Source: Thalassiosira profunda (lineage: Eukaryota; Bacillariophyta; Thalassiosirophyceae; Thalassiosirales; Thalassiosiraceae). Taken from it: 13,462 bases of DNA. The notes below the pieces were generated by a model. The model searched no databases and was not told the DNA's origin. It saw only the letters and a program-made list of their open reading frames with translations. Location: the NCBI GenBank assembly GCA_036939355.1, contig JALLAP010000669.1, positions 1 through 13,462 on the forward strand. The letters run 5' to 3'. The translations under genes were made by a program, and so were the position numbers. This document shows positions 1-7,768 of the stretch, in pieces (position 1 is the first letter of the stretch; each line of letters starts with the position of its first letter).

Positions 1-3000
1 ACTATCAAGACCTGTGCTGTTTCACCCCTCCCATCACGCCTTGCGAGATGTGCCCGGAATACGTCCGGTGGGACGAGGCTGTCGAGTTTGATGGCAGCGA
101 GACCACTTGCAAACAGGCAACAACAATGCTGAAAAGGGCCGAAGAGTTCAGCGACGTGTGTCTTGCGGCAAAGGAGGTACGTTTATTCGGGGCAATGTGA
201 CTTTTCTGTTGCCTCCTTTTCAGAAATCTCACTCTCTCTCGTCTCTGCACACAGGATATGGTCGACACGTGCTGCTACGAGCTCTGTGACATCTGTGGGG
301 AGTCACTGATGCTAGATTGGGATGCAGTCGTTGAGTACGAGGGAGAACGCATCGCGTGTGGCGACTTTAAGCCCATCTTTGGTCGCAACGAAATCGAAGA
401 GGGGACGGAACAGTGTTCTGCTGTCAAGGATACCTACGCCGATTTGTGCTGTTACGCGCCACCTAGGTATGCCCAAACTATTCGTGGATGGTCCTGTCGT
501 CTTGTTTGGTCCAGTGGCACTTACTCATTTTTCCTCGCCTTTTTAGCATTCCTTGCAACCTATGTGAGACAGAGACAGATTTCTTTGATGCCTACTCTAG
601 CGTAGAGGTAGACTTCTGGGGCTCTGCCATGAATTGCTCGGATGTTTAGTAAGTTGATCGCTTTCAAGCTTTGCGACATTTTATGAACGCCATCTCAACG
701 CATCCACCCTGAACTTCTCAGTGATTACTTGATTCGCCGGGTCGAGTCCGACAGTCAAACCTGTTCTTCTGCCAGAGAGGCGATTCTGGATCAATGCTGT
801 TACAAGAAGTGCCCCATCTGTGGGGACGACCAACTCCAAGACTTTGACCAAAGCATCGATCTCGAAGGCGACATCATCTCGTGCCAACAGCTGCATTTGG
901 TTCGTACGACAGACGTGGCTGTGAACTCAGACGAGTGCCAGTCCATGCAATCGCAATTTTCGAGCACTTGCTGCTACGATGCGCCGGATGTGCCATGCGT
1001 CCTGTGCGCGGAAGGGGCTGTGAGGAAGGAGCTCCAAGTCGACTTCCATGGAGACACGGAATCGTGCGAGCAGGTGGCGAATTTTCTTGGCAACCGCGCC
1101 AACAACGGCACGGAAGAATGCGCTGCGTCCAAGGCCGAGTTCCAGGATTTCTGCTGCTTCGACAAGTGCAGCATCTGTGGGGATGGCGAGAAGATAGACT
1201 GGGATGCTAGCGTTGACTTTGATGGGAAAGAAGGGGTCTCTTGCGGCAGCTTCGACTGGTATTTCGCCAGCAACGCCATTGAAGAAGGAACCGAGCAATG
1301 CACTGACCTGCAGCTCGCATACAGAGAAACGTGCTGCTACCAGCCAATCGATTACTCCACCCCTGCATGCTCGCTGTGCAAACACGGAGACGCTTGGTAC
1401 GACATCAATGGAGACGTGGAGGTGTATTTCGAAGGGTCGAATCGGACCTGCACCGAAGTCAGCAATTCGTTGTTCCGCAAGTTCGAGGACGACAGCGGCT
1501 TTTGCAATGCGGCCAAAGCCGAGTACTTCCCTTCGTGCTGCTTTGCCAAGTGTGATCTTTGCCAGGGAGCCCAGCTAGACGCCAACGTCGAAGTTGCATA
1601 CGATGGGGATCCTGCGACATGCCTGGAACTGGGTCTTCGATTCGCTGCCGATATTGTCATGGAAGGGTCAGAGGAGTGCAATGCCGCGCGGCAGATCTTG
1701 TACGAGCCCTGCTGTTACAGCCCTCCAACGGATGCTTGCGTCCTCTGCCAATCCGACCAAGGCAGCCAAGGAGACGTCCGAGATGGAGTGAGCGTCAGCT
1801 TTTACGGCTCCACGACGACGTGCTTCGACTTGAATAGCTTTCTGGTGTCGAGAGAAGAGCAAGTCGGCTTCATGTGCCAGGCTGCGAAGGTAAGACGTCG
1901 TGCAGTCAGAAGATTTGTTGGCAGTCTGTTCGTTTCTAACCAAAACCTACTTTCTCCCACCAGGCGGAGCTGCAAGAGTCCTGCTGCTTTCAGGAATGCA
2001 GCGTCTGTGGAAGCTCTGGCAACCTCTACTGGGACAACCCTACGACGTTCAACGGAATCACGTTTGCGTGTGGCGAGCTGAGCTGGATTCTGTCCGGAAA
2101 CAGCGTGGAGGAAGGGTCCCTCGAGTGCAATCAGATGCAGTCAGCCTACTACGACGATTGCTGCAGTGGCCCATCCGCGCTCGTGCCCAACGCAGACAAC
2201 AAGTGCGAGATCTGCCCGTCAGGAAAGGACTGGTACGCGCAAATCGTCTACGATGGGAAGCCAATGACGTGCCTGGAGCTCGATACTGTCCTGCTGCAAG
2301 ATGGGGTGTTTGATACTTCTCCTGAATGCTCATCAGCAATCGCCGAGTACTCGAGCCAGTGTTGCTACGTGCCTCCTGAGGTAAGTCGCCATGTTGTCTT
2401 ATCTGCAGTACCAAGCAATCGCGACCTAATGATGTTCATCCTTCTCGCTTTGTCATGCACAGAAACCATGCAATCTCTGCCACTCGGGTCAACAGTCTTA
2501 CAGTGTGAAGGACCATACTGTTGAGTACAATGGGGCCGAGGCAGACTGTTTCGGTGCGTTCGTTGTGCTTGCATCCATCACGTGTTGGCGCCTAGTTGTC
2601 CTTCTCACCAGAGCCCCTGCTACCTTCTTTTTTGCTAGACATTTACAATTACCTCTGGACGAGGATAGAAACAGAAGACGACGCTTGCCTCGTCACGCAG
2701 AACGACCTCTTTGATGAATGTTGCTACTCGAAATGTAGCATGTGTGGAGACTATCAACTCGATCAAGCAGCAATGGTTGTGCACGAAGGGACACCGATGG
2801 GGTGCTCTGAGATCGAGGACCACTTCATTGGTCTGAATCAAATTACGCAGGAAAGCGAGGAGTGTGCAACGATTCACCAAGACCATTGGAATACGTGCTG
2901 CTACGACATTGAATGCGACCTGTGCTCATCGGAAGAGGACAAGCACGAGTTGCTCGTGGATCAGCCCGTCATTTACATGGGCGTGAACCGCACGTGCGGC

Positions 3001-3693
3001 GATTGGTCGGTGTTGGCCGAAGCGGATTTGAGCCAGACGAGCGCGTGCAAGGCGACAAAAGATGATCTCTTTCACCAGTGCTGCTTCCGAGAGTGCAACT
3101 TATGCAAAGATCCGGGTTCGATTGTCAACTGGAACCATCAATTGACTTACGAGGGCCTCCCTTCGACTTGCTTGGACGTGTTTATGAACTTGCGAAGCGA
3201 GAGGGTGCAGGGTGGCGACGATCGATGCCTGAGCGTCCAATTTGCCGTTGCGAACGAGTGTTGCGACACGATGCCGTCCAACCAGTGCTCGCTGTGCCAA
3301 AGCACCAACGGCACCTACCTCAATACCAATTGGAATGCCGAGGTGACCTATCAGGGCGAGAGCGTCACGTGCAGCGATGTGAACGCAATGCTAAGTTCGG
3401 AGGAGATGGACAGCATCCTTTGTCAATCGGCCAGAGAAGACCTTTGGATCGAATGCTGCACCCCCCAGGAAGGAGGAAATACGGGTTTGGGTGGGATTCT
3501 GCCCACGCTGGCGCCCGGAGTATCAGACGGTGGCGAATCGGGTGCATCCGGCGGTTGGGATTCGGGTGCTTACGATACCGGGTTTGCCGGAACTACTTTC
3601 TATCGGCGCAACGCCTCTGGGAGGTTGCAGCCGCTTTATGCATTGGCGATGCCGCTTCTCGGCTCGCTTGCAGCATTCATTATCTTGACATGA
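1..3693 (+). CDS. Tandem six-cysteine-module surface protein (5' partial, 7 exons)
   Basis: The gene is open at the left edge. I infer exons 1-176 (frame from base 3), 255-466, 547-648, 722-1889, 1964-2380, 2463-2553 and 2639-3693. All six introns are GT-AG and 73-85 nt long, and the joins keep phase and module spacing. The visible protein has 1072 residues. It consists of sixteen complete modules with the pattern CxxC, one Cys after a Gly-x-x-x-(T/S)-C stretch, one Cys in an acidic region, then CC[YF]. The even cysteine number and NxT sequons (for example NRTC in modules 7 and 14) suit a secreted, disulfide-bonded protein. After the last CC (3459) come a Gly/Ser-rich spacer and a terminal hydrophobic run (YALAMPLLGSLAAFIILT), which suggests a GPI signal or a C-terminal membrane anchor. 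The N-terminus and signal peptide lie outside the window. I do not recognise a named family. A structural or adhesive wall role is only inference. Confidence 0.88.
42..3459 (+). repeat. Array of 16 protein-level Cys modules (interrupted by introns)
   Basis: Each module has about 55-70 residues. Two types alternate. Type A (modules 2, 4, 6, 8, 10, 13, 15) usually opens CxxCG and carries an acidic stretch such as IEEGTEQC before the fourth Cys. Type B (1, 3, 5, 7, 9, 11, 12, 14, 16) opens CxLC or similar and lacks that stretch. B-to-A joins are short (CC[YF] plus two residues). A-to-B joins usually carry a longer, often Pro-containing linker (YAPPSIP, YDAPDVP, YSPPTDA). The copies are well diverged at DNA level, so this is an old array and not a recent satellite. 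Confidence 0.85.
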
Positions 3694-3822
3694 TCACAAA
3701 AAATGATCTTATTAGATGCCAATATCAATCGCTACTCCAAATCGACGGTCTGTTCCTTGTCAGAGGTTGCATTGCCATCATCAACGTCTCACGCTAAATG
3801 GGCCAGGGCTTTGAGGCTCCGT
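3694..3822. other. Convergent 3' spacer between genes 1 and 2
   Basis: These 129 nt separate the two stop codons. Near the gene 1 end there is a weak inverted repeat (GATCA, A-rich loop, TGATC, about 3693-3709). No AATAAA was seen on either strand. No coding potential is evident. Confidence 0.5.
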
Positions 3823-5547
3823 CTACGCATCTCTCTTTCGCTTCTTGCTTGCGGTCGTTCGGAGGTGCACCAATGTCGGTCGGGACAGGAGAAGTTTGTA
3901 CAGGAGCGCGAGCCCAATGTTCGGATAGTACTCGAGCCTTGGGATCGCCCCAGTGTCCTTTCCCAGCCAAGCCACTGCTTCAGGCAAGACGCTCAACTGC
4001 ATGTCAAGGAGACGTCCAACATTCACACCCTCCTTATCAAGAAGGTGTCCGAGAATAATCTTCTGGCGCGCAACTTTTCCTTTGTCATTGTTTGCGTTCA
4101 ATTCCAACAAGTAGCGGAGTTGGGGGAGACGTGGGCAATCTCCATCGCAGCTACCCAAGCTCTGGAGCGTATGGTTTGACGCGTAGGTATCAGCAATGCT
4201 AGAGGGATTGCCGACGAGCCTTGAAAACTCCCCAAATGATCGGCAGCCAATCCCTTCGTTCGGTGATATGCCCAGAACCTCCAGACTGCTGTTGTCTTTC
4301 AGCCCCACTGCCAGTGCAGTCGCCCCAACACAACCTATTTTGGTATCGCTCAAGAGCAGCTTTCGAAGAGTCGTGTTGCTTCCAAGACCTGCCATCAAGC
4401 CAATGACGACAGAAACGTCCTCGATCTTGGTGTTTCTCACATCAAGCTCAATCAAGGCAGATGTACACGCGACGGCTAGAAAACTCCCCCACGCCTCTGG
4501 GCTGACCCCCGAATTGCCCCTGAGGTTGAGAGACTGAAGTGTTGTGCTGGAAACCACGGCACTCTCCAAAATGGCCAAGCCTTCGTCATCGATGAGGTTG
4601 TTCCTGAGATTTAGCTCTTCAAGCATGAAGCAGTTGTGGAGTTGCAGGCTCCTTGCGAATACCTTCCATCCCGCTGGGCCTGAAACAGCATCACCAGCAT
4701 CTTCCAGGTTCAACCTCCTAATTGTGCTGCTCTTGTTGTTCTTTTCCATCGATTGTGCCAGAAAGGCAAGAGCTGTCCTATCAATAGCACGACCCAGTCG
4801 AAGGTCTAGGTCTTCCACAGTGCACTCCGGATTCTGAAGAATGTTGCCCAACGCGTAAATGCTTCCCCAGCTCATGTTGCAGTGACGCAAGTGGATCTTC
4901 GTGAGACTCTCTTTCGCATCCAACGTTTCAATGAGTTTCGTTTCGAGCATTTGGCCTTTGACGCTTTCCTCGCACCCCGTGATGCAAATGCTCTCGAGCG
5001 TATGACAAGATTGAAGGGCTGACGCCAGCTGGTTCATGTTGTCCAATGATGAATTCGCTCCCTCGTCCACACCGCAATAGAAGAGTTCAAAGCTACGCAG
5101 ATTGCCCCAACTGAACAACGGCGCCATTTCCCGCAACGCCGCGGCAGTGGAGGCGCTGTTGAATGTGCTGTCGGAGAGTCGAAGCGATTCCACGGATCTA
5201 TTCTCTCCAACGCCCCGGCAGAATGCGACATAATTAGCTCTAGTGCGCTCATCGTCCCCGACGGACTCGTCTGTGTAGCAATCGATTGCCAAATGCGTCA
5301 ACTGATAATTCTTCGAGATGAAACTAGCGTTCGTCCTCCAATCAATATATTCTGAATCTCCCCCGACGAACTTCAAAGCAGTGAGTTCAGGATCATTGCG
5401 CTTGACTCGGGGGAGAGTCGCCTCGTCCAAAGTTTGATAGGGGAATCGCTCTTCAACACCGATCGTAGACTCGTCGTCGTCCTCTCGATCGGCAATGTCT
5501 TCCGGCAAATTGTCAGCTTCCGGGAAGTTGTTGACGACGGCGTCCAT
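3823..5547 (-). CDS. Leucine-rich-repeat (RNase-inhibitor-like) protein
   Basis: A 574-residue protein starting at ATG 5547. The frame is open further upstream to 5673, but the first codon there is GTG, so 5547 is the first ATG. Residues 18-29 are acidic (rich in D/E). From about 116 to 442 there are roughly ten LRRs of the 28-residue RNI type, clearest in LEELNLRNNLIDDEGLAILE, LQSLNLRGNSGVSPEAW and LRKLLLSDTKIGCVGATALA. These should form a curved solenoid for protein binding. A non-LRR helical tail at about 458-558 (LLELNANNDKGKVARQKII through LPEAVAWLGK to LYKLLLSRP) resembles a tail I recall from other diatom LRR proteins. The protein ends in SKKRKRDA, a good monopartite nuclear-localisation motif. 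It is intronless. There is no signal peptide or membrane segment, so it is an intracellular, possibly nuclear, scaffold. The binding partner is unknown. Confidence 0.9.
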   Translation of the reverse strand: MDAVVNNFPEADNLPEDIADREDDDESTIGVEERFPYQTLDEATLPRVKRNDPELTALKFVGGDSEYIDWRTNASFISKNYQLTHLAIDCYTDESVGDDERTRANYVAFCRGVGENRSVESLRLSDSTFNSASTAAALREMAPLFSWGNLRSFELFYCGVDEGANSSLDNMNQLASALQSCHTLESICITGCEESVKGQMLETKLIETLDAKESLTKIHLRHCNMSWGSIYALGNILQNPECTVEDLDLRLGRAIDRTALAFLAQSMEKNNKSSTIRRLNLEDAGDAVSGPAGWKVFARSLQLHNCFMLEELNLRNNLIDDEGLAILESAVVSSTTLQSLNLRGNSGVSPEAWGSFLAVACTSALIELDVRNTKIEDVSVVIGLMAGLGSNTTLRKLLLSDTKIGCVGATALAVGLKDNSSLEVLGISPNEGIGCRSFGEFSRLVGNPSSIADTYASNHTLQSLGSCDGDCPRLPQLRYLLELNANNDKGKVARQKIILGHLLDKEGVNVGRLLDMQLSVLPEAVAWLGKDTGAIPRLEYYPNIGLALLYKLLLSRPTLVHLRTTASKKRKRDA

Positions 5548-5736
5548 CGTTTTTAGAGCCGATAGGGAGTGATAATCCAATGACAGACAGGAAAAAGGGT
5601 CGCCGCAGGTCGTATCAGACAAAGAGACGGCCCGGCCAGTAAATTGCGCGGTACCTAACGCTTGGGCCCTCACAGCTCACCGCCACCGGAGACTCCACCG
5701 GGAGGATGAGGAGGGGTGGTGCAGGCGCAGGATGAG

Positions 5737-5764
5737 GGCAAGAGGCAAGAGGCAGGAGGCAGGC
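5737..5764. repeat. Short 7-bp tandem repeat, GGCARGA x4
   Basis: Four copies of a GGCAAGA/GGCAGGA unit, the last one ending in C, lie in the divergent spacer of genes 2 and 3. The strand is all purine apart from one C per unit. It may be simple slippage sequence. Confidence 0.7.
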
Positions 5765-5783
5765 CGAGTGAAAAGTGAAAACG

Positions 5784-5805
5784 GTACAATAGCCTGGTAT
5801 TGTAC
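5784..5805. promoter_or_regulatory. Perfect inverted repeat, candidate dyad site
   Basis: GTACAATA at 5784-5791 and its exact reverse complement TATTGTAC at 5798-5805 flank a 6-nt spacer. The centre falls within about 1-2 nt of the midpoint between start codons 5547 and 6044. A third GTAC lies at 5814-5817. The symmetry suits a homodimeric regulator acting on both genes, but the factor is unknown. Confidence 0.4.
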
Positions 5806-5946
5806 TTACTATGGTACGTAAAATAGCTAGCTAACTCCATCACAACACTAACACACCCACACCCACCACGCTACCCCGCACCGGCCGAGCCTCACCGACC
5901 ACCCGAAGGCGTCCCAAGCCCAAGCCCCGCAGCGCAGCCTCCGCTG

Positions 5947-5973
5947 GCAGGTGCAGGTGCTGGTGCAGGTGCA
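5947..5973. repeat. Hexamer repeat GCAGGT x4.5
   Basis: Copies run GCAGGT, GCAGGT, GCTGGT, GCAGGT, GCA, about 70-95 nt upstream of the ankyrin gene ATG. It probably lies in its promoter or 5' UTR. No function is evident. Confidence 0.65.
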
Positions 5974-6043
5974 CGAGGAAGGGATCGGAGGCGGGCCTCG
6001 GCGCGGTGGAGGGGAGCACATCTGAACACATCATTGCAACAAA

Positions 6044-7741
6044 ATGGCATCGAGCCGAGCACCCCGATCCGCCCCCATTCCCATCCCCGTCACGCACCCC
6101 ACCGAGCTCCACACCCTCATTTCGGCCCGGCGGTGGCCCGACGTGATCGAGCGATGCCGCACACACCCCCACGAGGTGGGGACCGCGTCGCATTTGCGCA
6201 ACGAGCGGGGCTACACGGCGCTGCACACGCTCGTTGCTTACAATCAACTCGAGCGGGCGGAGGATCTGATTCCGGTGGTGGAGGCGTTATTGAAGGCGGC
6301 TGATGAGGTGGATTATGGCGCGACATATAAATTGGGCGACGGGCGGGAGGAGATTGAACAGGAAACCAAGATCAATACCAACGAAGTGGAGGATGAAGAA
6401 GCAACATCCGTGCCCGGAGCGGAAGGGAGGAGATCGGGGGGATCGTGGAGATTGCTCCTAGATCAAAACAACCACGCCCGGTGGTGTCCGTTGCACATCA
6501 TGTGCGTGAACGGCGGTTTGTCCCGCGGCAAAGTTATCATGATGAAGGCGCTGCTGCAAGTGAGCGAAACTACAGATGAGGAGGAGAACGAAGAAGCCCG
6601 ACAATACCGGCACCAAATCATCACTCTCCTCGACCGCCAGAACAGGAACGTCCTGCATCGCCTCCTGGACAGCGTGGTGCCTTCGGATGATACTTTTGAG
6701 GCCGTGCGCTTCGTCGTGGAATTGGCGCCGCAACTGCTCTTTGGGAGGGACGCGAACAAAAAAACTCCACTTGTGTATGTCTTGGAAAGAATATCGGAAA
6801 ATCCCGGGACGCGGAGGCGACACTTTATGAACAGCTTCGCTAGAAATGACGACGAAGGGCTAGTGAAGAATTATCGGATGCTGAAGCTTTTGGTCTTCGC
6901 GATGGAGACAGAAACGAGGGGATGGGGCGAAATGAAAGCTCGCGGAAATGATGTGGTACCGGACGGAGATGCTGTTTCCAAAACGCACGGCCCCCCAATC
7001 AACGACGACGCCAGCCCCATCAATGTGCTCCACGCCGCATGTCGGTTACCCAGAAGTGCGTGCCCCTTCGATGGCTCGCTTCTCGTATACCTCTGCTCAC
7101 CCGATGCAACAAAGTTGGAGGCAAAGGTGCGAGAAAATCCACCTGTAGACATGTCAATGGACGTCGACGAAGAGGGGAATCAAGCGCTGCATGTATTTGC
7201 ATCCAATGCATCGTATGTCATTCCCAGCAAAGACAGCGAATCAAATTCGGATGCGTCCGAAGGATGCGACAACACTGCATACTTGCAAGCAGAGTACAAA
7301 ATCATGCGAGCTCTGTTTGACGGCGATATGTGCAATGAACTACCGCTCACCCCTAACAATCGTGGTCAACTTCCTTTGCGCGTTGCCATGAAAGCCGGTC
7401 GGCGGCATGCAGTTGCCGTGCTTTTGCTGGAACACCCAAAAGCTGTGCTACAAGACGACACGGCGCTCGACGCCAAAATTTTTGTGCATGTTCTGGGCAG
7501 CATTGCCGTTCCACAATTTATCCTGCCAAACGAAGACGCAGATACAAATGGCAGCAATTCCAACAGAGAACAGCAGGAGATGGTGCGGCAGCAGTGCTTT
7601 ACGGTCATGTACGATTTGGTTAGGGCCCAACCGGACATTGTGTCATTAGCTGGGGCTGCTGCGTGCGGATGCAATTCAGATCGCAATGCAGCGGATCGGC
7701 CGGGAAAGAAAAAATGGTGGAAGAGTCTCCCATTTCTGTAA
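6044..7741 (+). CDS. Ankyrin-repeat protein
   Basis: A 565-residue intronless protein with a good start context (CAACAAAATGG). About eight divergent ankyrin-like repeats can be seen, at roughly residues 19-45, 54-84 (RGYTALHTLV), 140-172 (WCPLHIMCVNGG), 197-231 (NRNVLHRLLDS), 235-285 (NKKTPLVYVLE), 326-352 (INVLHAACRLP), 376-390 (GNQALHVFAS) and 437-465 (RGQLPLRVAMKAGRR). They are separated by long acidic or Ser-rich insertions, for example 96-135, 176-186 and 395-410. The C-terminus is basic and aromatic (GKKKWWKSLPFL). There is no signal peptide or membrane helix, so it is likely a cytosolic or nuclear protein-interaction scaffold. Ankyrin proteins of this loose type are numerous in diatoms, but the specific role is unknown. 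It shares a promoter region with the LRR gene, and its stop lies 27 nt from the stop of gene 4. Confidence 0.9.
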   Translation: MASSRAPRSAPIPIPVTHPTELHTLISARRWPDVIERCRTHPHEVGTASHLRNERGYTALHTLVAYNQLERAEDLIPVVEALLKAADEVDYGATYKLGDGREEIEQETKINTNEVEDEEATSVPGAEGRRSGGSWRLLLDQNNHARWCPLHIMCVNGGLSRGKVIMMKALLQVSETTDEEENEEARQYRHQIITLLDRQNRNVLHRLLDSVVPSDDTFEAVRFVVELAPQLLFGRDANKKTPLVYVLERISENPGTRRRHFMNSFARNDDEGLVKNYRMLKLLVFAMETETRGWGEMKARGNDVVPDGDAVSKTHGPPINDDASPINVLHAACRLPRSACPFDGSLLVYLCSPDATKLEAKVRENPPVDMSMDVDEEGNQALHVFASNASYVIPSKDSESNSDASEGCDNTAYLQAEYKIMRALFDGDMCNELPLTPNNRGQLPLRVAMKAGRRHAVAVLLLEHPKAVLQDDTALDAKIFVHVLGSIAVPQFILPNEDADTNGSNSNREQQEMVRQQCFTVMYDLVRAQPDIVSLAGAAACGCNSDRNAADRPGKKKWWKSLPFL

Positions 7742-7768
7742 AGTGGCAACTTTGCTGTACACCAACCA

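Larger units (their letters stand above)
5548..6043. promoter_or_regulatory. Divergent promoter region of genes 2 and 3
   Basis: This 496-nt non-coding spacer lies between two start codons facing away from each other, so it should hold both promoters and both 5' UTRs. It contains a CCAAT on the plus strand near 5577-5581, a purine-rich 7-bp repeat (5737-5764), a perfect 8-bp inverted repeat (5784-5805), a 10-bp palindrome TAGCTAGCTA (5824-5833), a CA-rich run (about 5841-5868) and a GCAGGT hexamer repeat (5947-5973). The A-rich context just before ATG 6044 is good for initiation. No convincing TATA box was seen. Confidence 0.6.

Noticed and set aside
467..605. Apparent membrane segment (FFLAFLAFLATY) in a frame running on from exon 2
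   Set aside because: It is translation of the intron 467-546. Splicing at GTATGC...TTTTTAG rejoins the Cys modules in phase.
3693..3712. Hairpin after gene 1 as a bacterial-type terminator
   Set aside because: The window is eukaryotic and the stem is only about 5 bp.
5548..5673. Upstream extension of the LRR reading frame to 5673 (42 extra residues)
   Set aside because: The codon at 5673 is GTG, not ATG, and the first ATG is at 5547. The extra residues resemble no LRR-protein start.
5784..5817. GTAC cores as copper-response elements
   Set aside because: That element is known from green algae and plants with SBP-type factors. I have no evidence for such regulation here, and GTAC is too short to be specific.
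5840..6247. 135-residue minus-strand frame in the divergent spacer
   Set aside because: It overlaps the start of the ankyrin gene antisense and is low-complexity, with no recognisable domain.
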